Assembly: GCA_951640165.1 (NCBI GenBank)
Contig: OX621253.1
Coordinates: 31,689,969-31,753,968 of the forward strand
DNA from: Pseudoips prasinana
Lineage: Eukaryota > Arthropoda > Insecta > Lepidoptera > Nolidae
Direction of reading: 5' to 3'
Length of the DNA stretch: 64,000 nucleotides
The notes under the pieces are model-generated. The model ran no database searches. It was given only the letters and a program-made list of their open reading frames with translations, and was not told where the DNA came from. Both the position numbers and the translations under genes were made by a program. This document shows, one piece after another, positions 23,701 to 35,700 of the stretch. Every line of letters begins with the position of its first letter. The first letter of the stretch is position 1.

Positions 23701-26700
23701 ATCTATACATATAATAAATCTGTAGAAAAATATTTTTTGTACATCAAAAGCAAATCCAAAAAGAATAGCCAGGGTATTAAAGAACAACCAATAGAACCCA
23801 TTTCCAGCATTTTTAGAATTTTTGTCTGTTTGTCTGTGTGTCTGTTTGTCTGTTTGTCTGTTTATATGTTCGGGTATCACGTAAAATATACGAAAGCAAT
23901 GTAAATAACTTTTATACACAACGATTGAGCGTAACTTGAGGTAACATTTAGTTTTTGTTTTATTGCAATCGGTTTAGTCAATCAAAAGATATTAGATTTT
24001 AAAGTAATCATGAAGAAAAATAACACACATTTCACATTTCGTTACTTCAAGATGAACTAATGTTTATAGTTGAACTACCTAACTGTCCGATAGATGTCAT
24101 TGTGCATATTATGACATCTCTTTACTGAATGAACTACGTTGATAGTTGATTTTTATTTTGATAGATGTCGTTGTGCATTTCTTTTGACTCGCGGTGTTAA
24201 GATTTGCCCGTGTTTGCTGATTGCATGAGTTAGGTAGGGTTTTGAATGTTCTGAAATGTTTCGAAATAAGGTCTTGGTTGCCTAGAAGTACGTTGTCCAA
24301 AATTGGTTATTAAAAAAATCTGTCTTCTTTGGGCAAATTGAATTATGTAGAAGGTTGGATTTGTTATAATTTAATTTTAAATTATAATATTTGTCGATCA
24401 AAAGTTTGTGCTGTCGATTCGTTTGTAACGGGAATTTACAGACGATTTAAATTTTATTGAGCCTGTCCGATTGAATGTATTTGAATGTAGTAAATAAACC
24501 CTGTCTCTCATAATTTTCTCAGCACAAATCTATATACCTACCTATGTAAAAGAGGAAACTGACTGACTGACATATCAACGCACAGCCTGAACGGCTGGGG
24601 TTAGAGACTTGAAATTTTGGTGGTAGTTACTTTTTATGACGTATGCATTCACTATGGAAGGGTTTTTGGAAATACTAACCCTAAGGGGGTAAAATAGAGA
24701 CTTAAAGATTGTATGAAAATCCGTCATTTTTGAAGTTAAAGGCATTGAAACTTATATTTAGTAGTTCAGCTAAAAATAAAAAAAATATTTAAGAATTTTT
24801 GGAAATTCCACCCCAAGGGCGTAAAATAGGGGATGTAACTTTGTATGAAAAGTGTGTAATTTTTTAAGTGAAAAGCATGAAAATTGGTATTTGGCCTTTC
24901 CGTTAAAAATAAAAATATGTATTTCAGGATTTTAGGAATTTCCACCCCTAAGGGCGTAAAATAGGGGATGTATGTTGCGTGTGGGTATACCTATAATGGT
25001 TCTGAGGAATTTGAAGCCACCTAAACTTTGCAACGGCACTAGGCTTCAAGTGAAAACTTTGCATCGTGTTATAGAGGCTACTATTATGCCTGGATCCACC
25101 CAGGGAGAAACAGTGTTCGTGTCACGTATTCCGTTAGTGCCAAATGATCTCCCTTTTCAGTTTAAAATACTGTAGTTCCCTATAAAAGTGTGTGTCGCGA
25201 TAACCATCAACAAATCGCAAAGTCCAACTCTCAAGTTAGCTGGAATTGACTTAAGGAAGGCGGGCAGGTTCACGTGGCGTGCTCACGTGTGAGTTCATCC
25301 CACAGTCTGGTCCATGTAGTGCGAGGACCTACGTCTTTTGCTGAGCTCCGTAAAGTTGATGATATTGAACATCCCACATACCAGGCCGCTTGCCGAGCAC
25401 GCCATTTATTATATGGAGGTCAGCATTGGGATGACAGCATGCGTGAGCGATAGTCCACATCGCTTGCGACATTTGTTTGCCATCTTATTTACCTTTTGTG
25501 CGTTATTGTCATGGTACTTTTGCCATAACTGGTTAGCAAACCAGTTATGGCAAAAGTACCATGACAAGTTTGCTGAAGATTTTATGAGACATGTACAACT
25601 AAATACTGATGGAGAAATTCCTGACAGGTAACGTGAAATTTGTCACAACAGGTCCTTATTGGCTATTCAAGAGATAGTTATAAGTATAGGAGGGAACCCG
25701 ATCAGACAGAGGCTGCGAAAATGCACAGGAGTTTGCCAATTTTTTGTAGAAAATCGGCGATGGCACATACCATAAGTTATTTTGATTGGTAATCTCTGCT
25801 CTTACGTTACATCACAGCAGGAGCTAATTTCTTCTGTGTACGGAGATACCACAAACGGGGATTATGGGAAATAAAGCTGGTTCTTGGCTATGTCAGCGAG
25901 CTATTTTGACTCCCAGCAATGACCAAGCTGCGGCAATTAATTTCAAAATATTGACTCATGCGTCCGGGAATAGTAAAGAATATAGCTCAATAAATACAGT
26001 TATGGAAGAAGATGACGCCACGCACTACCTAGGTAGAATTTTTGGATTCCCTCAGCACACCCGGACTTCCAACCCACAAAATAGTTTTAAAAATCGGTAT
26101 ACCAATAATTCTCTTCAGAAATTTATGTCCTCCCAAACTTTGTAACGGCACTCGGCTCAAAGTCACAAATCTGCAGCAAAACATTATCGAAGCTGAAATA
26201 TTAACAGGTTGCGGCGCCGGTGATATGGTTTTTATTCCAAGGATACCTATAATTCCTAAAAACTTTCCTTTCGCTTTCAAACCAGTGCAATTCCCAGTCA
26301 GTCCCTGTTATGCCATGACGGTTAATAAAGCTCAGCGCCAGACATTATCCGTTGCGGGGGTTGACCTAAGTATTGGATGCTTTTCCCATGGTCAACTATA
26401 CGTAGCTCTTTCACGCGTAAACAACCCCAATAACGTTTTTGTGTACGCTCCAGATGGTTCTACAGGTAAAATAAAGAAGCACTAAATTAAATAAAAAAAA
26501 ATTGTATCGGTATCCTCCCACAGCACTATACACAAAAAATACATTGTTAAGTTCCGACATCCACGCGAACGAAGTCGCGGGCACACCTAGTCTATAATAA
26601 ATCATCATCATCATAACAGCCGAAAGAAGCCCGCAGCTGGGCAAAAGCCTCCACAATTGGCGGTCTTGCGCAATCCACGTCCAGCGACTTCCAGCGACCC

Positions 26701-29700
26701 GCACAAGATCATCGGTCCATCTTGTAGGGGGCTTGCCCACGCTGCGTTTTCCGGTTCGTGGTCGTCACTCGAGAACCTTTCTGCCCTAGCGGCCGTCGGC
26801 TCTACGAGCTATGTGCCCCACCCACAGTCATTTCAACTTTGCAATTCTTCAGTCTACTTTGGTTCGTTTTCGGATTTCGACATTTCTGATTCAACCACGC
26901 AGGTAAATTTCAAGTATAGCTACAATCAATTCCGTATTATAACAAAAACCACTGTTTGCACACCAGAATAATTTTAAGTTAATTAAGTTTTTGTTGCACT
27001 GACGTGACATTTGTAGGTTTATATTTCATTCATAAACGCAAGGACGACGCGCGAACTACTCTGAGGCTGAGATCTATAGAGCGTACTTAGACTTTGCTCA
27101 AACTTTACTTACGTAAAACTTTGCTAAGTGTATGCTAAGCTTATATTTTGATTTGGTATTTATAGACTTTTTGAAGTTAAGATTATGCTTAGCATAAGCT
27201 AAGACAGACAAAGTCAAAACACCAATTGTAATTTCGTTCCATGCATTAACTCCTGTCTAAGTAAAGTCTGAGAAAAGTCTAAGTATGCTCTATAGATCTC
27301 AGCCTAAGGCTGATTTCAGAGTCACGCGCCGTAGGCCAGCGCGGACCATCTGAAACGAGTTCTAGTATCGCGCGTTTCTTTGCAATGTACAGTTGTGAAA
27401 TGAAATAATGAAATTTATTCTGCACTTGGGTATTTACATACACTTGTACTTGTCAAGCTCACAATGTATTACATAAACACAGTAATTAAAGCCACAAAAT
27501 ATTTTAAATTAGTCCGTCCGTCCGTCTGTTTCGTCACATATATTTTTAATATTCTTAAATAAATAATAAATAGCAAATAGTGTATATCATCATAGTATCA
27601 TATTAATTATAGTGTGTATAATCGTCATCATGGAGACAAACCGACTAAGAGGATTAGCTATTTATTTTTTATGGAAAAGAGTGCAAAAGCAACATAATTT
27701 TCTCCATGTAATTCCAACCCGATTCCCTCCCCGACTTTATTTTTAGCATCCCTGTCCTTATATAATTGATCTGAGGCATCCCACAAACATCTTCTTAAAC
27801 GAACTTCGTCGATCAGACGCCCCGTATCGAGGAACATAAAATCATTACTAATTTTAAGTGCAAAGAGGATAAAAGCACTACGTTTTATTTTAAGTGTACC
27901 GCCTGCGACCCGCGTCACTCTGAAATGATAGCTGCCAGTAGAGGAGCTCGGGCAGCGCTGTCCGACGCGCGTTAGAACTGCGTGACTGTGCAACGCAACT
28001 ACTACCTAGTGTAATTGTAAGCGCGCGCGGTTGGCCGGCGCCGCTCGCGCGCGCGACTGTGAAGTCAGCCTTAGGTCGCGCGTGTGCGCGTCTCTGCGCG
28101 TAGCGTTATAAACATTCAAGTGGGGAATTATTTTTGTATGAAAATAAAATCGAAAAAGGTATCAAAAGTTGTAGTACAATAGTTGTTGTTTATGTTGTTA
28201 ACGATTCAGTACTGCGAGATTGTTGGTGTTTTAGAAGTGACCCTGTATACGAACGCTAAAAGAATGCTTCTAGCTTGAGTTATTTCAAATTGGACTAGAA
28301 TGGGTTTCTCAAGATCTTACACTGGCTCTCTTTATTAAGTACCAAGTACTCACACTCAAGGTACACCGGTTGGCGTTGGCGGGCAGCTCCAGCGACAGGT
28401 TGCTGAAGGACTCGTAGGTGACGCTCTGCTTGGCGCACACGGTGCAGCGCACGGTGGACTTGATCTGGCCGTAGAACAGCCGCAGGATGAGGCTCTCCTT
28501 GCTCTTCGTGTACTCGTACCACGCCTTCTCGGAAGGGGGCAGGCTGTCCTGTACGCAAACTAAAAATGTACCCACACTATCATCATTTAATAATGTCTTC
28601 CTGGTGGAGTTTCAACCAAGGTGGCGAGTTTCAAAGAAAACCAGCTATCTGCTAGTAGTGTGTGCGCAAACACAAGGATACTTTCTATTCCACCACTCTC
28701 ATTATCCGATGGGACGAATAGCGACATGGTCGGTAAGTGGTCAGGTTCGTGCTCTGACACAACACCTAGACTTTGGGCTGTTATTGAGAAATTTTTCTTT
28801 ACAGGAAAACCCTAAAATCACTTTGTGGTCGGACTAGGAATTTGAGCCCAGTACTTCGTTATCTGAAGTTGAACACGTTACTATGGCGATCTGTAGTCCA
28901 GATGCCTTCGGGATATATATATATATATATATATATATAATACAGAAAATACGTCGATTTAAATCAAATTATATTCTGTTTACTTTTTACATACGTTACA
29001 CCTTTGATAGCTACTAGGGTTCTGTTAGACTTGACGGAACTTTCAAATCCGTTCACATTTGAATTTTGATTTGGATTTGAATTGATATGGTAATATATTG
29101 TGAACCTTCCTTTGGACATTCAATGTAATTCTATTATGTAGTTGGCAAGTGAAATTTTGACGAGTACTAAACACAGACTGCGTTCACATTATCACCATTT
29201 ACTTAGAGTGCATAGATCATTTATGGAATAGTTTGTTTTTTAGTTTGTAAATAATATCTTTTTAAATGTAAAAAATAATTTTAAAATAATTGTAAAATAT
29301 TTATTAAATGCCTTTGATAAACAAAATAAAACTTGAATCTAATCAGTCATTGCAAGCTATTGGTCTTCCTAATAATTTTAAATAAATAAATATTATAAAA
29401 CACACGTAATCCTATAAGGGGAATCCAATATGTTAGGGAGTCACTGTACCTTGTGTGGCGGCATGTTGATGGTGAACTGCAAGTCCAGGTGCAGCCAGTC
29501 CATGAGGATGGTGAGGAACTCGTGGGAATCCTGCTGCTCGCACCCGCGGAACGCGCGCTGGTGTTTGCCAACTTCATTCTGTCATGATCAAATAAAAAGT
29601 TACATTTGCCTAGCTATTGGTGATTTTATAATACATAATAATGATAATAATATTGTCCTCCTAACCGATTTTCAGCCACGGCTGCCAGTCTCAATAGAGA

Positions 29701-32700
29701 CTATCCATATGAGCGGGACATATTATAGTGCACAAATGTGTACGCTAACATAGGGGCACTTTCTATTCCATAACTCTCATGACCCGATGGGACAACAAGC
29801 GCCACAACCGGAAGGAGGTTAGGTACAAGACCGATGGCACGTAACGTGAAATTTTCATTATATCCATATATCTGCCCCTCCCCCACCCCGATAGTATCTG
29901 ACAACCTTACACCACCTCCACCAGGAGCACAACATTAACGTGCATTTGACTGCACGTGGGGCAGCGATTAAGACAGTCGCCTCGCCGCTTGGTGTAGCGG
30001 GTCGGGTCCCGTACAGGACAACTATTTATGTGACCCACAAGTACTGAGTCAGTATGTACTTTGTGTGAGTCAATTGTTTCTATGTATTTAAAGTACTCCG
30101 CGACACAGGGATACAATTCCATAGTGAAAAAAACATAGTGATGCTCTTACTCAGAACGTGTCAATTGCTGCTACTACTCCTATAGAAATCAATGCTCTAG
30201 GTCACTTTAAAAGCTGGTCCTGCTTATTAGCAGTGGATTAGTATTATACCCCGTTGCTCTAGCGGTAGCGTTTTCAACCACAGATGATTAGGTCCTGGGT
30301 TCAAATCCTGGCCCGAGATAAAAAGTGATTTTGAGATTCTTCCGTAAAAAGAAATATTTCAGTATCAGCCCGAAGCCCGGGTGTTGGCGGTATTACACCC
30401 CTATGCCTCGGAGAGCACTTAAAGCCATCGGTCCTGTACCTGACCTCTTCCCGGTCGTGACGCTAGTCATCCCAGTGGATCATGAGAGTGATGGAATGGA
30501 AAGTGTCTCTGTGTTTGCGCACACACTTGTGCACTGTAATGGAGCTCTACCGGCTAAGTCGCCAAACATCGTTTTCGTGAATGGTGTTCAAATAAATAAA
30601 GGTTAAAAATCACTTAATCAATCGTTAAATCGGCTTCAACGTTGACAATCGATTCCGGACCATTTATGACTTTACATGTGGTCATGGAAGCTGATTTAAC
30701 GATTGATTAAGTCATTTTTAATCTTTATTTATTTGAACGCCATTCACGAAAACGATGTTCGTATACTTAGCCGGTAGAGCCCCTGCCCAGTTGGATAATC
30801 TTTATTGAGCCGAAATTCTGCCGGGAGGACATTATTATTTTGATTAGTATGACGTACCCTGAGGTCCCGGGTGGCGATGAACCGGTACTGCCCCGACCAC
30901 AGCGCGCGCACCACCGCCGCCAACTCTTCTGCTATCGCGCCGCGAGTGCTGTGGGACCTGCACGACACATACTCCTTTATACCCCCAACATTTACCCATC
31001 CCATAGCCTAGCATAGGCTTATCATAATAAGCACTATTTACAACATTAAAAAGTAAAAAACAGTATCATAAACTATATATGAACATTGTTAACAGGTATT
31101 AACGCGACTAACCTTATTGTTATTTTCCCGACGTTTCGACCCGAAGTTGCATTGATCGTGGTCACGGGACCACGATCAATGCAACTTGGTAACAAATAAC
31201 AATAAGGTTAGTCGCGTTAATACCTGTTAACAATGTTCATATATAATTATGATACGCGAAAGTTTAAAAGTGTATATCATAAACTATGCATGGCTTTTTT
31301 GCTTTTCAGAAACTTAAGGAAGTTATTTTGCCCATTAAACGGAACAAATTGAAGAATTTCAACTTTCAACATATACAAAAACCAGCCAAGTGCGAGTCGG
31401 ACTCGGGCACGAAGGGTTCCGTACCATTATCTATAAAAACAAGCAAAAAATTCACGTTTGTTGTATGGGAGCCCCCTTAAATATTTATTTTATTTTGTTT
31501 TTTAGTATTTGTTGTTATAGCGGCAACAGCGATACATCATCTGTGAAAATTTCAACTGTCTAACTATCACGGTTCATGAGATACAGCCTGGTGACAGACA
31601 GACAGACAGCGAAGTCTTAGTAATAGGGTCCCGTTTTACCCTTTGGGTACGGAACCCTAAAAATTATTAACTTCCAATAACTTTCTTTCATTCGTTCATA
31701 ATCATGATAAATTGCGCTAGATCGTAAATACATCTGACGCCATCTCTTATCAAGGAACAGAACCAAGTAAAACAACATGATCATTTTAACCAGAAGACCA
31801 CTGCTGGAAAGGGCTCCCCAAGTTATAATGGTATTAGCCTCAGAACGACACTGCTGCCTGTTCTGTGGTAGATATTTCCTCAGGACGACTTCAACGCACC
31901 CCACGGGAAGAGATGGGAAGATGATAGATAGATAGATTAACTAAAATAATAATATAAATAATAAATAATAATATATCTGGAGACAATGTCACACAGATCA
32001 TCCTAGCCCCAAACTAAGCAAAGCTTGTACTATGGGTACCAGGCGACGATATACATACTTATATAGATAGATAAATACTTATATACATAGAAAACATCCA
32101 TGACTCAGAAACAAATATTCGTGCTCATCACACAAATATTTGCCCGGGATTCGAAACCAGGACCACCAGCTTCGTAGGCAGGATCACTACCAACTAGGCT
32201 ACGGTGACCGTCAAAACAAATAGATTAACTCTTTATTGTACACCAATATTAAAATAATACAGCATGTAATTAAAAAAGTATACAATTGGCTGTCTTATTA
32301 CTAACATGTGACCTCTTCCAGACAACAAAAGAATAGACAATAATAGGGATTATTTAAGAGGGCAGTTATCGGTGTACTTAAACTTACACCACAGTGTATA
32401 TTTTATACAACTTAGAGCCGATTTCACCGTTAAAAACACGTTAGGCGATCAATGGATGCTAAACTCAGCTACAGGACGCTGAACTGAGTTTAGCGTCAAT
32501 TGATCGCGTTTAATTGGCGCTAAACTCAGCTACAGGACGCTGAACTGAGTTTAGCGTCAATTGATCGCATTTAATCTTAACGGCGAAATCGGCTCTTAAT
32601 TGCCATTACATCCCCGTCCAACTGTTTGCCGGAGCGTATATTTGATCAATTGATTCCAACGTGTCGCTTAATTTCACTCTGTATTTAGATTGGGCTAAAC

Positions 32701-35700
32701 TCAATTAAAAGAAATAAAGACACCCCCCTGTCCTTTTTCGAAAAACTACGTAAGAAAATAAGTAAGTTATGTATTTCGCTGCTAAACTCAATTACCAGAA
32801 CTACAGATGCCCTGACAATACTAGAAAACCAGCCAAGTGCGAGTTGGACTCGCCCATGAAGGGTTCCGTAGCAGTAAGTATTTTAGTTGATTAAATGAAA
32901 GGTAAATTGCGGTTAACGGTTTATGACATATTATAAAAAAAACTACTTACTAGATCTCGTTCAAACCAATTTTCGTTGTTAGTTTTCATGGTCATGTACA
33001 TCATATATTTTTTTAGTTTTATCATTCCCTTATTTTAGAAGTTACAGAAAAAGTGGCTGTGACGTACGGACGGACAGACATACAGACATAACGAATCTAT
33101 AAGGGTTCAGTTTTTTGCCATTTGGCTACGGAACCCTAAAAAAAACCCGTAAGTAAGGATGTGATGATATTAAAATTAGTAAATTCATTGATGGGCCTTT
33201 TGCCGTGGTTGGCAAATAATAATAATAATATCTCGGGACAATGTCACACAGATCATCCTAGCCCCAAACTAAGCAAAGCTTGTACTATGAGTACCAGGCG
33301 ACGATATACATACTTATATAGATAGATAAATACTTATATACATAGAAATGCTTGCTTTTCACACTGGAAGTTGTGGGTTCGATTCCCACCCAGGAGAGAT
33401 ATTTGTGTGCATGAACATGTCTATTTCTCCTGAGGCTGGCTGAAATTTATCTATATAAGTATGTATTTACGAAAGAAAAGTAGTATATGTAGTGTATCAG
33501 TTATCTGGTTTCCATAGTATAAGCTCTGCTTAGTTTGGGATCAGATAGCTGTGTGTAAATAATGTCCGAGGATATTATTATTATTATTAATTAACCCTTT
33601 ACAAGGCAGTAGGTATATTTCAAATTTATTGGTTTTGGGCCTTATTGTAAGCAAATAGAGTTCAAAATGTGGTGGTAACTATATTCCCACTGCCCGGGAA
33701 AGGGAACCGAAACCACTACACTATACAGCTGGGCTTCACAGATCCTGGTTCGCCCTAATCAAATATTTATAGTACAAAAGACAGTCGGTAACAATTGCAA
33801 CTGTTCGATTGATTTTCTAGATGTGGAGTCTTGTGGACGTCTGTAAAGCGATTACTGACGTCACAACGACGTTCGGTGCGCTTGCACGTGTCTTATGACG
33901 TCAATACTTGGAAAATAGCCTCTGCATGTGATTGGAAGAAACCAACTATATGGAAAACCATATTGCTTGGAAAAGATACTCGTACATACTCAGTAACTAT
34001 TAAGATTTAGAGTATAATTAATATTTAGAGTTATGTTTATTTATGGACTTTTAAGCGCTTATACGAGTATAAAAAAACAAAAACCTGAAAACTGTACATA
34101 ATATAGCTTAGCTTGGGGCTAGGATGATCTGTGTGACATTGTCCCTATATATTATTATTATTATATATTTCCACAGTTATTTCCGTGACATTTTTCTTTT
34201 CGTTTTGAATGGTTCAATTTTGACAAAATTGAACCATTCAAACTAAATAGCTATAAGTAGGTCTGCAAGGCATTCTGCTGCTTGTAAATATTGAGCTGAG
34301 TGTATTTAAGCAGATATCTGCTCTTTTAAATTGATTTCAATGCGACATTTGTTTTGTAAAAGTACATCCAGAATCGATTCCCAACCAGGACAGATACTTG
34401 TGTGCATGAACATGTCTGTTTGTCCTGAGTCTGGGTGTTATTTATCTATATTAGTATGTATCTATACATACAATAAAATCGTAGGAAAGTCAAAACTGTA
34501 CATTGAATATTTTTTTTTAAGGATACTTGGGGCGTGATCTACAGTCGATATCGAAGCCACAAATATAGTTTTAGAATTTTTGTTTATTGGAACAAAGTTC
34601 CTTATCGCGCGTTGTGAAAGGGGGCTAGACGGAAAAAGTTCTTACGAAAAGTTGTCACGACACTTTTTGCATCTCTGTCTCTCTCTCTCTCTCTCTCTTA
34701 TTGAAAACAAGCCAGATATTTTCATTTCTATTTCGCATTGAACAGTGTGGTGTCGCGACTATTATTTTTGTTGACAGGTTTTCAGGTATACAGGTTTTTT
34801 GTACATAATAAATAATGTATATACATATAATAAAATCGTAGGAAAGTCAAAACTGTACATGGAATATTTTTTAAAAGGGATACTTGGAGCGTGTTCTATA
34901 ATAGATATCATCGATCAAATTTTGCATGAATATTGCTAAGAGGTCGGGTCAACATATAAGCTACATATTATCACGCTATCACCTACGAGGGAGGAACTGT
35001 GCTAATTTATAAAGTTTAAAACCGCGGGGCACAGCTAGTAAGAAATAACTTCGTTCCATCCGGGTGTCCCTTGACACCTCTCAAGTTTCTGTTTGTCTGT
35101 ATGTATGTCCGAGCTAACCTCAAAAAGTACTGCATGGATTTACTTCAAATTTTGCATGAATTTTACGAAGTGGTCGGGTCAACATATAGGCTACATATTA
35201 CAACGCCATCACCTACGGGGGAGGTGATAATTTACAAAGTTTAACGCGGGTAAAAACGCGGGGCACAGCTAGTTTACAATAAAACAGTAGTATATCAGTT
35301 GTATGTCTGGTTTCCATTGTGCAAGCTCTGCTTTGTTTGGGATCAGATGGCCGTGTGTGAACGTACTTTTCCCGAATGCCAAGTCTGAGTCTTTTGAAAC
35401 TGCTTGGAACTTTGTTAGTTTTGGCACTATTTATATTTAGCTATTAAACTCAGTTTTTATGAGTCTTAATACTCAGTCATAAAACAGTATGTCTGCAGTA
35501 CCGCACGCAGTGATACAATTTAATAACCCGGTACCTTACATTCTTTATTTTACAATTCAAGTTTACAGAACCGCACTTAAACGTATTCAACTCTTTTTAA
35601 ATATCTGAAATTGAATTTAAATTTGACGATATAGAATATCGCCACCCCATCTCATCCCGTGGGGCGTAGAAGCCGTCCCGTGAGAATATATATCAGAGAA

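Larger units (their letters stand above)
24529..26590 (+). mobile_element. Helicase-bearing Helitron, internally decayed
   Basis: The left end is TCTATATACCTACCTATGTA with A before. The right end is ACGCGAACGAAGTCGCGGGC then ACACCTAG with T after, including the terminal CGCG hairpin. Inside are remnants of the PIF1-like helicase of autonomous Helitrons (25338-25631, 25873-26485) and a second, separate copy of one helicase segment (24972-25172). No Rep nuclease domain was found, so the 2.06-kb element is a deletion derivative. Confidence 0.75.
34461..35272 (+). mobile_element. Helitron, second shell of the nest
   Basis: It starts TCTATACATACAATAAAATC after an A and ends ACGCGGGGCACAGCTAG before a T. 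It is broken at the interior GAATTTTTGT / CTGTTTGTCTGTATG point by the element at 34583-35088. Confidence 0.8.
34366..35363 (+). mobile_element. SINE S2 that hosts a transposon nest
   Basis: The SINE head lies at 34366-34460 and its tail at 35273-35363 (ACAGTAGTATATCAG ... GATCAGATGGCCGTGTGTG). Joining the two ends restores the ordinary S2 order. The 812 bases between them are a Helitron that itself holds further insertions. Confidence 0.75.
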
